A stretch of DNA of 64,000 nt from Psococerastis gibbosa (lineage: Eukaryota; Arthropoda; Insecta; Psocodea; Psocidae). This document shows, piece by piece, positions 54,909 to 64,000 of this stretch. Made by a program: the position numbers and the translations under genes. The stretch covers positions 1-64,000 of the forward strand of contig OZ020484.1 of NCBI GenBank assembly GCA_963971405.1. The letters run 5' to 3'. Below the pieces are notes generated by a model, which worked only from the letters and a program-made list of their open reading frames with translations, had not been told where the DNA came from and made no database searches. The stretch's first letter is position 1. The number at the start of each line of letters is the position of its first letter.

Positions 54909-55756
54909 AAGAACCGGTCCGAGTTTACTCGAACATGCTTTCCAATTTATCAAAATTAGTAGACAGAGAAAATGAGTAATTAGATGGTAAATAATTTCCC
55001 TATGGTTAAATTTCCGATATCTCGGGGGGGGGGGGGGTTGTCCACCTGACGTCACTCGTCACTGGTGGTGAGGTAAATTCTAGATAGGTCAGACCAAAAC
55101 ATTACCACACAGGCAGGGCACGCAATGCATTTGAGCGTGAATTTTCTATCATTTTTTCAAAAAAACATTTTTTTGTACAAAACCAAATATTTTCTTGGGA
55201 AAGCAACCTGTCCGGTTTCGTTACTCAATTTAACACCTAAAACATACCTGAAGGTAGAAATCATCGATAGAAAGGTGTCGCAGAAAAATTATTTTTTAGT
55301 CATTTTTCATTAAAATTTAGTCATTTTTATTTTTTTACCCCCAGAAGCAAACTATCAAGGGGCAAGCGTTCCCCCGCAATTTATCAACATTAACAACAAC
55401 TACAATATGTGTGAATTTTTAAAAGAAATCGTTGGAGCCGTTTTTGGGAAAAAAAAAAGTTTTTAGACGTTTTTTTTTAAGTTTTTTGAAAATAAAAACC
55501 CCCCAAATCGATTTAGCCCGAAATAAAAAAAAATATAGTCTCTAGGTATGATTTTTGTGAACCTACATGCCGAATTTCATCAAAATCGTCCGAGTAGTCT
55601 GCCCGGAAATCGACGAACAGACAGACAGACATTTCGTAAAAACCACTTTTTTGGGTTCCTGGGACCTTAAAACATGTAAATCCGTTGAAATCTCGGAATC
55701 GAAAATTTCGACCGTCACAAAGCTTTCCTTATACTACGTATAAATTGGAAAGCAAT
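54909..55756 (-). mobile_element. HINE, full length, innermost insertion (copy W)
   Basis: The plus strand runs from AAGAACCGGTCCGAGTTTAC to TATAAATTGGAAAGCAAT, with a G-tract at 55024-55037, TGACGTCA and a GACAGACAGAC block. It is little diverged and lies between the two arms of the TIR element, so it is the youngest of the three. Confidence 0.85.
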
Positions 55757-55774
55757 AATACCCTATTATAGAAG

Positions 55775-55895
55775 GCATGACGTAGTCTTCTACAAAACTG
55801 AAATGAGCCAAGTCTTTTATAACTTGCATAGGTAATAGAAAAAAAAAAGTAATACATTTCGGGCGGCTGCCAATTTCCTACAGGACGTACACTCG
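55775..55895 (+). mobile_element. Right arm of the interrupted TIR element
   Basis: TAGTCTTCTACAAAACTGAA, GAGCCAAGTCTTTTATAACT and CCAATTTCCTACAGGACGTA then CACTC match the arm at 12205-12367. Confidence 0.65.
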
Positions 55896-56240
55896 AAATG
55901 TATTACATTCCTTGCCATTATTACTGTGTTGTAGTGTATCGATCTACCCGAAAGTTTTTGACTTTAAACTACAATAGATAGAATTGAACTTTCCAGACGT
56001 GCGGCATTTCAGTACATACAATACTTTATCATCATGTACTTCATCAACCCTCCCCTAAGTAAAATCCTAGTTACGGACCTTCGTCCCATCGATCAATTCG
56101 GTGCTTTGGGATAGGGAAATTCGAGGCAAAGTTAAATTGACCATAGGAAAATTATGTGCTATGAAAATATCATATTAACCTCGGTACCTACACCTGTATA
56201 TACTATTTTGATAAATAGGAAAGCATGTTCGAGTTCGAGT
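55896..56240 (+). mobile_element. HINE 3' part of the nested complex
   Basis: Starts in the CCTTGCCATTATTACTGTGT block. It goes on with TGGGATAGGGAAATTCGAGG and ends TTGATAAATAGGAAAGCATG then TTCGAGTTCGAG. Confidence 0.65.
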
Positions 56241-56522
56241 TTTTTTCGTATGCGAAGCGGTGCAGTAAATTTGTGTCAACTTGTTATTGTCACAATCTGC
56301 TGTTTTCGGCTTTCGGCTAATTGCATTTCTATAATAATAACAACACTGGCTGTTTGCAAATAGTCGGGCATTGGTACACATGAAACTAATTATTAAAATT
56401 AAGCTGACATAGATAGTCTGACATTAATGCGCAACCAATTTGATGTTTTCGTAGAGAGGAAACTGACCACGGGCATTGCTAGGCTATGCTATAACTTATT
56501 TTTCCTATTTTCTTGGTTTCAG

Positions 56523-56644
56523 ATAAGACGGACTCCCCTCAATTGAACTGTGATATAAGAAGAAGTGGTAGAAAGGGAATACATGAAGGCGAAGGAGAAC
56601 AATTAACAATATGGAGTAACTGTAATTGTACATTAAAGAACTGA
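56523..56644 (+). CDS. Candidate terminal coding exon of an unknown gene
   Basis: A strong acceptor, TTTTTCCTATTTTCTTGGTTTCAG (ending 56522), opens a frame of 39 codons after two bases, closing with TGA at 56642-56644. The peptide begins KTDSPQLNCDIRRSGRKGIH and ends EGEGEQLTIWSNCNCTLKN. The composition is plausible for protein and the sequence is not part of any repeat in the window. A possible AATAAA lies near 56837. No family is recognised, and the upstream exon would lie far to the left. Chance frames of this length are possible, so confidence is modest. Confidence 0.35.
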
Positions 56645-57327
56645 TTTCTGTAAGTTATTCATCAAATTATTGTATTAAATGTCACTTGTTTTTTGTAACT
56701 TAATTCGTGGATACTTTTATTTTACCTAAAGACTGCATACTGTACAATGCCCCGTTTTCCGTTTTCCAAGTCAAATTTATTGGAAAATATAGTTGGTGCC
56801 GTATCATTCAAGAATGAACTGAAATAAGCAGTGTTAAATAAATAGTAGAAAAATATATATATTCAGAACTACAATATAAGTTACTACTAGTGAGCGCTGC
56901 TACTAAGACCATACTACTGCCAAGTACAATAAAAATAGAAATCACAATATACAGTAGGTAATACAAATAGGCATGTTATAAGTCAGTAAAAACTCTGCTT
57001 CGACCAGCAACTTATTTAGAGAATTAATAAATGGAAGCTTTTTAAGGTATATTACACGTATATGCAGACTACTATTACCCCTCGTACAGAGAGAATGGAC
57101 TTGATTACTTCTCGTAAATTCTGACACATGGCCCCTTACGTAAAAACAATCTTTAGTAGACGGTATACAGTAAATAGGAGAAGCTGTAAGAATATTATGT
57201 AACCAAGGGTGCCGCCAAGGCTACCTTGTCAGGTCGTCAAGCATGATCATGCGGATTGCTCTTTTTTTGCATTCTGACAATTCTAACTATGTTACGGATT
57301 CTCGACTCTATATTACAGTAACGGTAC
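56645..57327. other. Unassigned DNA, possible 3' UTR
   Basis: AT-rich. If the exon at 56523 is real, its 3' UTR would start here. No repeat is recognised. Confidence 0.25.
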
Positions 57328-57334
57328 ATACATA

Positions 57335-57421
57335 TAAATTATCATCATATTTATAATTATTCATTATGCTTAGTTAATTCTATTATTCCATTATTATTAT
57401 TATGATTTACAAAATGGTGTT
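57335..57421 (+). repeat. Direct repeat B, left copy
   Basis: CATATTTATAATTATTCATT...TTATGATTTACAAAATGGTG. A nearly identical 85-bp copy lies at 59836-59917. Confidence 0.85.
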
Positions 57422-57762
57422 TGTAGCGGGTTATTTCCGCCACCGTTTCAAATCGTTCCGACCGTGGGGTCGAAATGCATGGTTCTTTACAATTTAAACA
57501 AAAATCTAAATACTTACAATAATCCAATCCTTGTTTAGGTCCTCCTTCGCCATTTTAATTATTTATAAAAACTAACAAAGATCTGACTCTCGAATGGATA
57601 AGGCAAACTTTGCGCTAATTAGGCGGTAACAATCCGAGAAATTCCAAAATTTAATAAAATACCCAGAGGTAAGGTGGATCCATAAAACCTTTAACGAAAT
57701 AATAAAATATAAATTGTTAAAATGAGTCACAGGAACGCCCTGTTATCGTCAAACAGAAGAAA

Positions 57763-58161
57763 TTATAGAAAAATATCAATTGCGCTGCCAACTATTAATT
57801 TTTCCGCGCCATTTTCTTTCATTGCCCGTAGCAGAAGACAGTTAACGTGGGCAAGTACGAATGTCACAGATTCAGAGTGGAAGCGTTCTTTAAGCAGTAA
57901 GGTTCTAATTTTATCAGGAAGAATTTCCATAATTCCTTTATGTAAGAGTGCATAAGAAACCAACTAGTCCTGAATCCGGTCAACCACCAGCGGTCTTAAG
58001 AGGACGTAAGGAAGGCTCAAGGAGCTCCGAGGAGGCTTAGTCCTGGCGTAATTCCCCTGATGGGGAGCTACGTCGAGGAGAAGGGATGGCTGTCCGGGAG
58101 GAGTGTCATAGGCCTGTAAAGGGCTAGCAGTTCCCCGATGATGCGCGAAGGCTAAGGCCAT
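57763..58161 (-). CDS. Hypothetical frame with one in-frame stop
   Basis: On the minus strand one frame runs from ATG at 58161 to a stop at 57763, with a single internal TAG at 57964. The first part is proline- and serine-rich (GTASPLQAYDTPPGQPSLLL), the second reads GIMEILPDKIRTLLLKERFH then VTFVLAHVNCLLLRAMKENG. No family is recognised. GATTCAG just before the TAG could be an acceptor that removes it. It lies between the B repeats and is much GC-richer than the flanks. Confidence 0.25.
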
Positions 58162-58456
58162 GGGCTAGGACCGAGGGATCCTGGGTCAAATTATCCCTCT
58201 ACTTCACTTCGTATAACTACTTAGCAGTAAGATCCGCTGGAACCTGTAAGTGTCTTTACCAATTTGAACCTGAAAGGAACTATTTATTGAATATGCTGTA
58301 TTATCTATAAATTGTGAGAAGGACGGCGTCGCTGTTCCGGGAGTGGAGGATGGATTCGGTTGGTGAAGGGAGCGTGTCGCTTTTCTTCACGATCCGGGGC
58401 CATAATCCATTCCCTGAATAGATGGTCCAGTCCTCAGGATAGGGAAATCCTTTAAA

Positions 58457-58750
58457 TTATTGGAGAAATTGTCGGCTGGCACCTTGAGTTTTAGATTTCT
58501 TTACAAAAGTCCAGTCCTCAGCTATTCTCTGTTGTTTTTCCGTCATGTTAATTTGGATGATCGTGGGTTCGGTGACGGACGGAGGGAGTGGTCCAGATTC
58601 AGTTCTGAATCCGGGACTCCGGATGGAATCGGACTTAATCTTTCCGTCCCTCAACGAACCAGGTCGGATCTCCGGCGTTATGCCAATTCTGCTATTTATA
58701 TTGTTTTGTGCTGGAAGAGATTTTGGCAGCGGCCACAATGGAATTGCCAA
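58457..58750 (-). CDS. Hypothetical ORF, 97 codons
   Basis: The minus-strand frame reads ITPEIRPGSLRDGKIKSDSI and later NMTEKQQRIAEDWTFVKKSK, ending GASRQFLQ and a stop. It is polar and coding-like but of unknown family. Plus-strand ORFs overlap the same bases, so strand choice is uncertain. It could belong to the same element as 57763-58161. Confidence 0.25.
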   Translation of the reverse strand: MAIPLWPLPKSLPAQNNINSRIGITPEIRPGSLRDGKIKSDSIRSPGFRTESGPLPPSVTEPTIIQINMTEKQQRIAEDWTFVKKSKTQGASRQFLQ

Positions 58751-58919
58751 TATATTGTTTACTATATCGGATAACCTGTTGTTCTCTGTGGTTTCTTCCT
58801 TATCTCTTAAGGTTGGGAACTCTCTTTATTGTTGGATTGAAGCCCCATTACTCACGCCCTTTATTTTCTGCCGTCCCTGAGCTACCGACGCACCGGCTGA
58901 GGCCACCCTTGTTAAGGTG

Positions 58920-59568
58920 CAAGGCCGTAGGCAAGGGGGGGGGGGCTTATTGGGCAGCAGCCCCCCCGAAATGAAAACTTTTGAAAAACATTTCCGCCGG
59001 GGGAGACCCTCGGGCCCCCCTGTTTGCAGATATATGAATATGCATGCCTTTGTAAGCTTTGCTGCTGTAAAACCCCACTGTTTTGCACTTATATGTGGAT
59101 TTTTTTCCCCGGGGGAGGTCCCCCTCTGGTTGAAATGCAATATTATTTCTATGAGTAAGTATTCCGTTGTAAGCTTTGTAAAATCTATCTTTTGCTGCCG
59201 TTAAAATGCGTAAAACCCCACTATTTTGCACTAATATTTTCAAATTTTCCCCCGGGGGAGACCCCCGAACCCCCCATTTGGGTTGAAAAGCAATATTATT
59301 TCTATTCAATCTAAACCGTCGTAATGGTAACATTAGGATTTAGTCCGCATTTCCGCAAAATATTGTGTGTCAGTGTTCGCACCAAAACTAAGTCCGCCTA
59401 GAAATTGACGTTTAGTGTGCCTATGCTATCATACATGTATATACTCAGTAACACCATAACCTCAAAAGAATACACTAGATACAATTGGATTCAAGAAATT
59501 TTTTTTACACTGGATAGGATCACAGTTGCCGCAGCCACCCCCGAAAAAAAATCCTGGCTACGGGCTTG
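58920..59568 (-). mobile_element. hAT-type MITE, 649 bp (copy 2)
   Basis: Inverted relative to 19673-20321 and exactly the same length. Ends CAAGGCCGTAGGC and CTACGGGCTTG. Flanks are TTAAGGTG at 58912-58919 and TTAAGGTG at 59569-59576, a perfect 8-bp duplication. The only visible differences from copy 1 are scattered substitutions and homopolymer-length changes. Confidence 0.93.
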
Positions 59569-59673
59569 TTAAGGTGGAGTTGGATTGAGATAGATCGCGG
59601 AGTTTATTCGTTTTTGTGTGTTGCCTGCTGGTACTTTCTATCTCTTCCCAAGTTTAACCTTACATGTTATGCC

Positions 59674-59825
59674 TAAAGTGGTGTTGAAAATGACTTTTAT
59701 TCAATTCTTTTATAGGTATGACAAAAATCTTTCTTTTTTTATCTTTTATTTGCCTGTAATGTATAGTATTGTAATTTTAATTATGCAACAATATAATATC
59801 TTTTATAAATTGAATCGTATAACGT
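59674..59825 (+). repeat. Direct repeat A, copy 1
   Basis: GTTGAAAATGACTTTTATTC through TTGAATCGTATAACG. Copy 2 lies at 60226-60362. Confidence 0.8.
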
Positions 59826-59835
59826 AAATTAGAAA

Positions 59836-59917
59836 TTATTATCATATTTATAATTATTCATTATGCTTAGTTTATTCTATTATTCCATTATTATTATTAT
59901 GATTTACAAAATGGTGT
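59836..59917 (+). repeat. Direct repeat B, right copy
   Basis: Nearly identical to 57335-57421. It follows directly after repeat A. Confidence 0.85.
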
Positions 59918-59947
59918 TATGCCTAAAGTAGGGCTCTATATTAGAAA

Positions 59948-60198
59948 GGTATTGTCATCCGCCATGTTGTATCCATTTTAAGTCTGGTCTATAAGCAAAT
60001 CATTGGGTGTTTACCGATTTATTTTTAGAAATTTATCGTTATTTCTTTATTATTATTATTAAAAAAAACTTTCTACCAATTAGGGAAGTGTTTAATAAAA
60101 AAATACTATAAGGGGTTGTAGTTATTTTTAATCTTTTACTTTCTTACAATACTTGCCATATAGGAATTATAGGATACAAAATGACGGATGACAATACC
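59948..60198. mobile_element. TIR element, about 251 bp
   Basis: Inverted ends GGTATTGTCATCCGCCATGT then TGTATCC, and the complement of GGTATTGTCATCCGTCATTT then TGTATCC (27 bp, two mismatches). The interior is AT-rich and non-coding. The exact outer border and the superfamily are unclear. Confidence 0.75.
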
Positions 60199-60225
60199 CG
60201 GGTATATAGTGTCTTAGCCTGTTGA

Positions 60226-60362
60226 AAATGACTATTATTCAATTCTTTTATAGGTATGTAAAACATCTTTCTTCTTTTATCTTTTATTTGTCTGTAATAT
60301 ATTGTAATTGTAATTATGTAACAATTTAATATATCTTTTATAGATTGAATCGTATAACGTCG
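60226..60362 (+). repeat. Direct repeat A, copy 2
   Basis: Matches 59674-59825 with small indels. A (TA)n run follows at 60375-60391. Confidence 0.8.
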
Positions 60363-60391
60363 TACTGATTTATTATATATATATATATATT

Positions 60392-61845
60392 TCAGTGATA
60401 ACAGTGGCTAGCTGCCTGAGTGCGAAACAAGCCGACGCTAGTTTTTTTACACAGTACGTCTATGAAAAGATTTTGCGTGTTTTTATATAGGAGGCTATGT
60501 AAGGTAACGTTGAGTTTTTTTTATTGTTATTAAGTTTTTCCCTTCGGTTATCCCTTGGACCCTTACAGCTTTGAATTGTAAATTTTGCAGTCAATGGTTT
60601 ACCTAACAAAAAAGTTCCAAAAACAGAATTAAAGCTATAAAAGGAACCACAAGGTAATATTTGCTATATACCTGTACATACAGTATATGATGTAGTATTG
60701 ATAATAGAATGCAGGAGAGCCGTGCATCAAGGGGTGGTCCTGTTTCTGTTTAGTTTTGAGAAGAGACCTTGGGAACCACCCTAATCCATGCCTTTATTAA
60801 ATTTTCCATAGGTCTTAGAGTCTTGTTGAGAGATGAGGCTTGCCGGCTGGCCAGCAATAATAATTTCAGAATTTATTTTTTCCTTCGGATGTTTTGGCTT
60901 GGAAAAAAATGCCAAAGTACTCAATCAAGCTAGGAGTGGCCTTAGGTTGAAATTTAGTTAGTACATTAAGTTGTTATAGCCTATTGTATTCTACAAGCTG
61001 TCGAGTAATTTATTCCATAAAGGAAGGGTGAAGGAGTTGTTGATAAAGCAGCAGAATTTGGAGTCTATTAACCCATTCCTATGCTTGGCTACTTACATTT
61101 TTACTCCATATTCCATACTTACTTTCATTAAAAATGTTCATGGTGTGTAACTTTCAGTGAAAATACTGATAATCACACATGTTCCATTACTAAGGTGGAA
61201 CCGTTACATTAACTACATGAGTGCAGTGTATCAAAAACTCATACGGAAACAATATCAATAATGTCCGAAATCCATTGGACTAGGGACCAATGGGCTACTT
61301 GTATATGTAAATGTTCATAAAAAGTCCATATGTCCTTAGTGGATCAAACTGTAGAGCAACATTTCATGTGAGGTATACCATCTCATTGATGCCTCCACGA
61401 TCAATATTTGCTGCGAAATTCAATTTTGGACAACAAACACACATTGCCCAATTCACTCTTAATAACATAAAACATATATAATACAGTAATACTGTGTACG
61501 TTTCTCTGCAACCCTTATCCAAAACCTTAGGCATTAACTTTCCCTCAATGTTTCCGGCGACAAAAAACAAGTTGCATCCTGTCGCGGGAAAACCACTCAT
61601 TTCCCGGGCTTTCCCCGACCGGAAGTTGTGACCCTGTTCCGCAAGAATCAATATGAAGTCGAGAAAAACAAATTTCTCATTTGGAATGGTGTAGGTTCGA
61701 AGCTTCATAACGATAATTTCGTTTTCATTGTCCGATTAAGTTCTGTATGCACATCTGTTTGAATAATTCTGACGGCACATTTAATTTATTATGATTCTAG
61801 TCATTGATTAATCTTGATTGATGTTCCTCCATACTGAGTATCTTA
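60392..61845. other. Unassigned DNA with a repeat Y end-fragment
   Basis: AATAATGTCCGAAATCCATT at 61258 and GTTCATAAAAAGTCC near 61325 match the end of repeat Y. A 114-codon minus ORF (61364-61708) has no motif I know. Confidence 0.3.
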
Positions 61846-62003
61846 TTTTGCTTTCCTATTTACAAGTTACGTTAGTGTAAGGAAAGACTTGTGATGGTCA
61901 AAATTTTCGATTTCGATATTTTAACGGATTTACACAGGAACACACCTAAAATGTTTTTTTACGAAATGCCTGTCTGTCGGTCCGTCAATTTGTGGCAAAA
62001 TAA
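61846..62003 (+). mobile_element. HINE 5' fragment
   Basis: TTGCTTTCCTATTTACAAGT, GGAAAGACTTGTGATGGTCA, TTTAACGGATTTACACAGGA and CTGTCTGTCGGTCCGTC, then unrelated sequence. Confidence 0.7.
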
Positions 62004-62214
62004 TTGTAGACCACAGATTGACAACTACGTCAGCCGCTGTAGACGGCCCTAAAAAGAAAGGGACAGCAAACCGTGACGTATTCGTTTGGAATCAAAAAGA
62101 ATCAGGGATCTGTGAGGGATGTTGAATTGGTAACGAGTGGTGGTTGCGTGCTCCGTAACTAGACATGCCCTGCGGTCTCAATTACTGCCGGCCCGGTCTC
62201 ACATGTCACACATT

Positions 62215-62630
62215 TTTGCTTTCCTATTTATGCGTCGCGTAAGGAAAGCTTAGTCATGGTCCAAATTTCACATTCAGTCCTCGGGAACCCAAAAAAGTAG
62301 TCTTTAGGAAATATCTATCTGTCTGTCCGTTCGTCGATTTGCGGGCAAACTATTCAGTGGATTTGAATGAAATTTTGCATGCAGATTCAATGAAATCATG
62401 CCTCTAGATTTTTATTGTTTTATTCCGGGCTAACTCAATTTTGGGGGGTTCAACCCCCTAAAATTCTGAAAAAACTGTTAAAAAATTTATTTCTCAAAAA
62501 CGGCCCCAACGATTTCTTTTAAATTCACATAGTAACTGTATTGTTACTGTATTTGTTATTAATGTTAACAAGACGTGGTGGGTCGCTTTCCCCTTGTTAG
62601 TTTGCTTCTGGGGTTAAATTTTTTTTAGTT
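62215..62630 (+). mobile_element. HINE, 3' truncated
   Basis: TTGCTTTCCTATTTATGCGT, CTATCTGTCTGTCCGTTCGT, TTGCGGGCAAACTATTCAGT, GGCTAACTCAATTTTGGGGG, TTGTTATTAATGTTAACAAG and TTTGCTTCTGGGGTTAAA in order. Confidence 0.75.
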
Positions 62631-63764
62631 ATTTTGGATCAGGCAGGGGTTGAAAAATAACCAAGTTATAGGATGTTGAATAATAGGTTATATAGACCTA
62701 TATTTATTGCATTTCATTGTAGCATGCTTGGCATATTTGAGGGAAACCCTCGCCACTTTTACTGTTAGTAATTCAATTTTTTCTTTTGTTTTTCGCCCCA
62801 TTTCTACCCATTTCTTTAGCGATTTTCTTGTAGCAATAAACACACTGACGTCGATTTTTTTAAACCTATTCTGTCAATTCAAACATAACCAAATGCATAG
62901 GCACAACAGGACGCTGTCTATAATAACCGGCGGTCTTTTTTTTTCTTCCTAATACTTTCTAGAGTACCGAATTCTTGCCCCCCAGAATTTTTAAAACTCG
63001 GCGTCCCTGTAGTTGGTGCTAACTTATATAATGTGAATCTTGTCGAAGAAACGAAGAGCCTGATCCCGCCGGCCGCCAGTACAATTATTACAAAATAAAA
63101 CATTGAGCAATGATACAGTGCAGGAAACCGTTAAGAATTCCATAACAAACTTTTTATATCCTTCTAATACAATCCTTCTGTACATTTCATTTTTCTCAAA
63201 GTATGGAATTATACCGTAAATTACTGAAAAATAGTTGAAAACTTGAAGAAAAAAAAAACTCATGATTAGTAAACGCATCTGCGAGAGCATAAGACTTCTT
63301 TCTCATCAACTGAGTTTTTCCTTTTTTTTTATAATTTTCAGGAAGCAACAGCATTTCCCTGGAGCCCTTTCTTGTCGACTCATCTCCTCTTTCTAATGAT
63401 AGTCACTTGAGATACCTCCTTTCTGCCGCCCCCCCCCCCTCCTGCTCCGCCCCATCCCGAGAAGACTTCAAAGTTCATATTTTTTGCGTCGCGTTAAGTC
63501 AGGAAAGAAAGGTGTGAGAGTAGGGGTAGGGACGTTAATGGGTGATGGAAATGTTTTAAATTAGAGCTTGTACATGCTCAGCTATGCACATCACACCTTT
63601 CGTTTTTCTTTTGCTTTTTCCTGCGAACTCTGAATCTGTATACGGAGCCCGGAGTGATTATCTTCTCTGTGCCCTTCCTGCAAAACCTACCCTTACTACT
63701 CCGTATTCTCCTTATTTCTCGGGCCTAACAATTACTACACAAATGTGGAATGTATGAGACTATG
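62631..63764. other. Unassigned DNA with a splice-acceptor-like site
   Basis: A long pyrimidine tract and CAG end at 63341, followed by a 22-codon open frame (EATAFPWSPFLSTHLLFLMI...). It is too short to call. ORFs on both strands at 62707-63290 show no motif. Confidence 0.2.
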
Positions 63765-64000
63765 CAGAGGCGGCCTAAGGGGGTGGCGAAAGGGGCAATC
63801 GCCCAGGGCCTCGCGCAACCCAAGCAAATTTAAAAAATATAACTTATAGATTTTGATAACTATATATTTTTTTTAAACTGTTGAGTGTTGATTTTGATCA
63901 ATAATTATTTATTAAGGTGATGCAATAACATAACATTAAAACACTAGATAGCCCAGGGTAGATCCCCTGAAAAATTGTGAAAAAAACATTAAATTATTGT
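63765..64000 (+). mobile_element. hAT-like MITE, left end, cut by window edge
   Basis: CAGAGGCGGCCTAAGGGGGT followed by GGCGAAAGGGGCAATCGCCC is a common hAT-type terminus. The right end lies beyond the window. Confidence 0.5.

Noticed and set aside
57335-59917. LTR retrotransposon with B repeats as LTRs
   Set aside because: The repeats are only about 85 bp. They lack TG..CA ends, a primer-binding site or polypurine tract that I can see, and no gag/pol motifs are found.
61364-61708. 114-codon minus ORF as a host gene
   Set aside because: No recognisable domain, no splice context, and length within chance expectation for a 64-kb AT-rich window.

Overview
The window is about 62% AT animal DNA with no bacterial features. 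It has no operons, ribosome binding sites, rRNA genes or CRISPR arrays, and no intact tRNA gene. The transposon content (Helentron-type elements with GTCT microsatellites, hAT, PIF/Harbinger and mariner-type MITEs, tRNA-derived SINEs, LINE 3' ends with GAA tails) fits an arthropod. An insect, perhaps a hemipteran, is my guess, but the sequence alone does not prove it. No host gene can be assigned with confidence. The stretch reads as a large intron or intergenic region filled with old and young transposons. A few weak exon-like signals (a recursive-splice-like AG|GTAAGA near 16546 and a splice-acceptor-led terminal exon at 56523-56644, both on the + strand) would fit a long-intron gene.

The dominant component is one family with about 28 copies or fragments, roughly 15 kb in total. 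Full copies are about 850-890 bp. They start TTGCTTTCCAATTTAT, carry a (GTCT)n block about 120 bp in, have a long conserved AT-rich body and a C-tract. They end with the inverted counterpart ATAAATTGGAAAGC, a small hairpin (CGAGT-AA-ACTCG) and ACCGGTTCTT. This matches the plan of DINE-1/INE-1 elements, the non-autonomous Helentron relatives (HINEs). Two subfamilies are visible. One has the CGAGTAAACTCG end and a TGACGTCA plus C-tract. The other, which looks older, ends ATGTACGGGTTCACTCGTACCGG.

Layout. 1-6.9 kb: a LINE 3' end, a full HINE, a 227-bp hAT MITE with a perfect 8-bp target duplication, then unassigned DNA. 7-14 kb: coding-like fragments, a second LINE end, HINEs and a 381-bp TIR element with TTA duplications. 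14.7-15.7 kb: a 997-bp foldback element. 15.8-20.3 kb: LINE fragments and a 649-bp hAT MITE. 21-27.4 kb: MITEs, a decayed SINE, and HINEs including one split by a 490-bp PIF/Harbinger-like MITE. 27.4-42.6 kb: HINEs, an 89-bp palindrome, SINE and LINE pieces and a mariner-type MITE. 42.6-54 kb: sparse DNA, three HINEs and three SINE copies. 54.1-56.2 kb: a three-level nest of transposons. 56.5-60.4 kb: an exon candidate, and a GC-richer segment with short ORFs bounded by direct repeats and carrying the second 649-bp hAT MITE. 60.4-64 kb: HINE fragments and the start of a hAT-like MITE cut by the window edge.

The elements do not work as a pathway. What they record is an insertion history, and several nested cases allow the pre-insertion site to be read from an uninterrupted sister copy in the same window.
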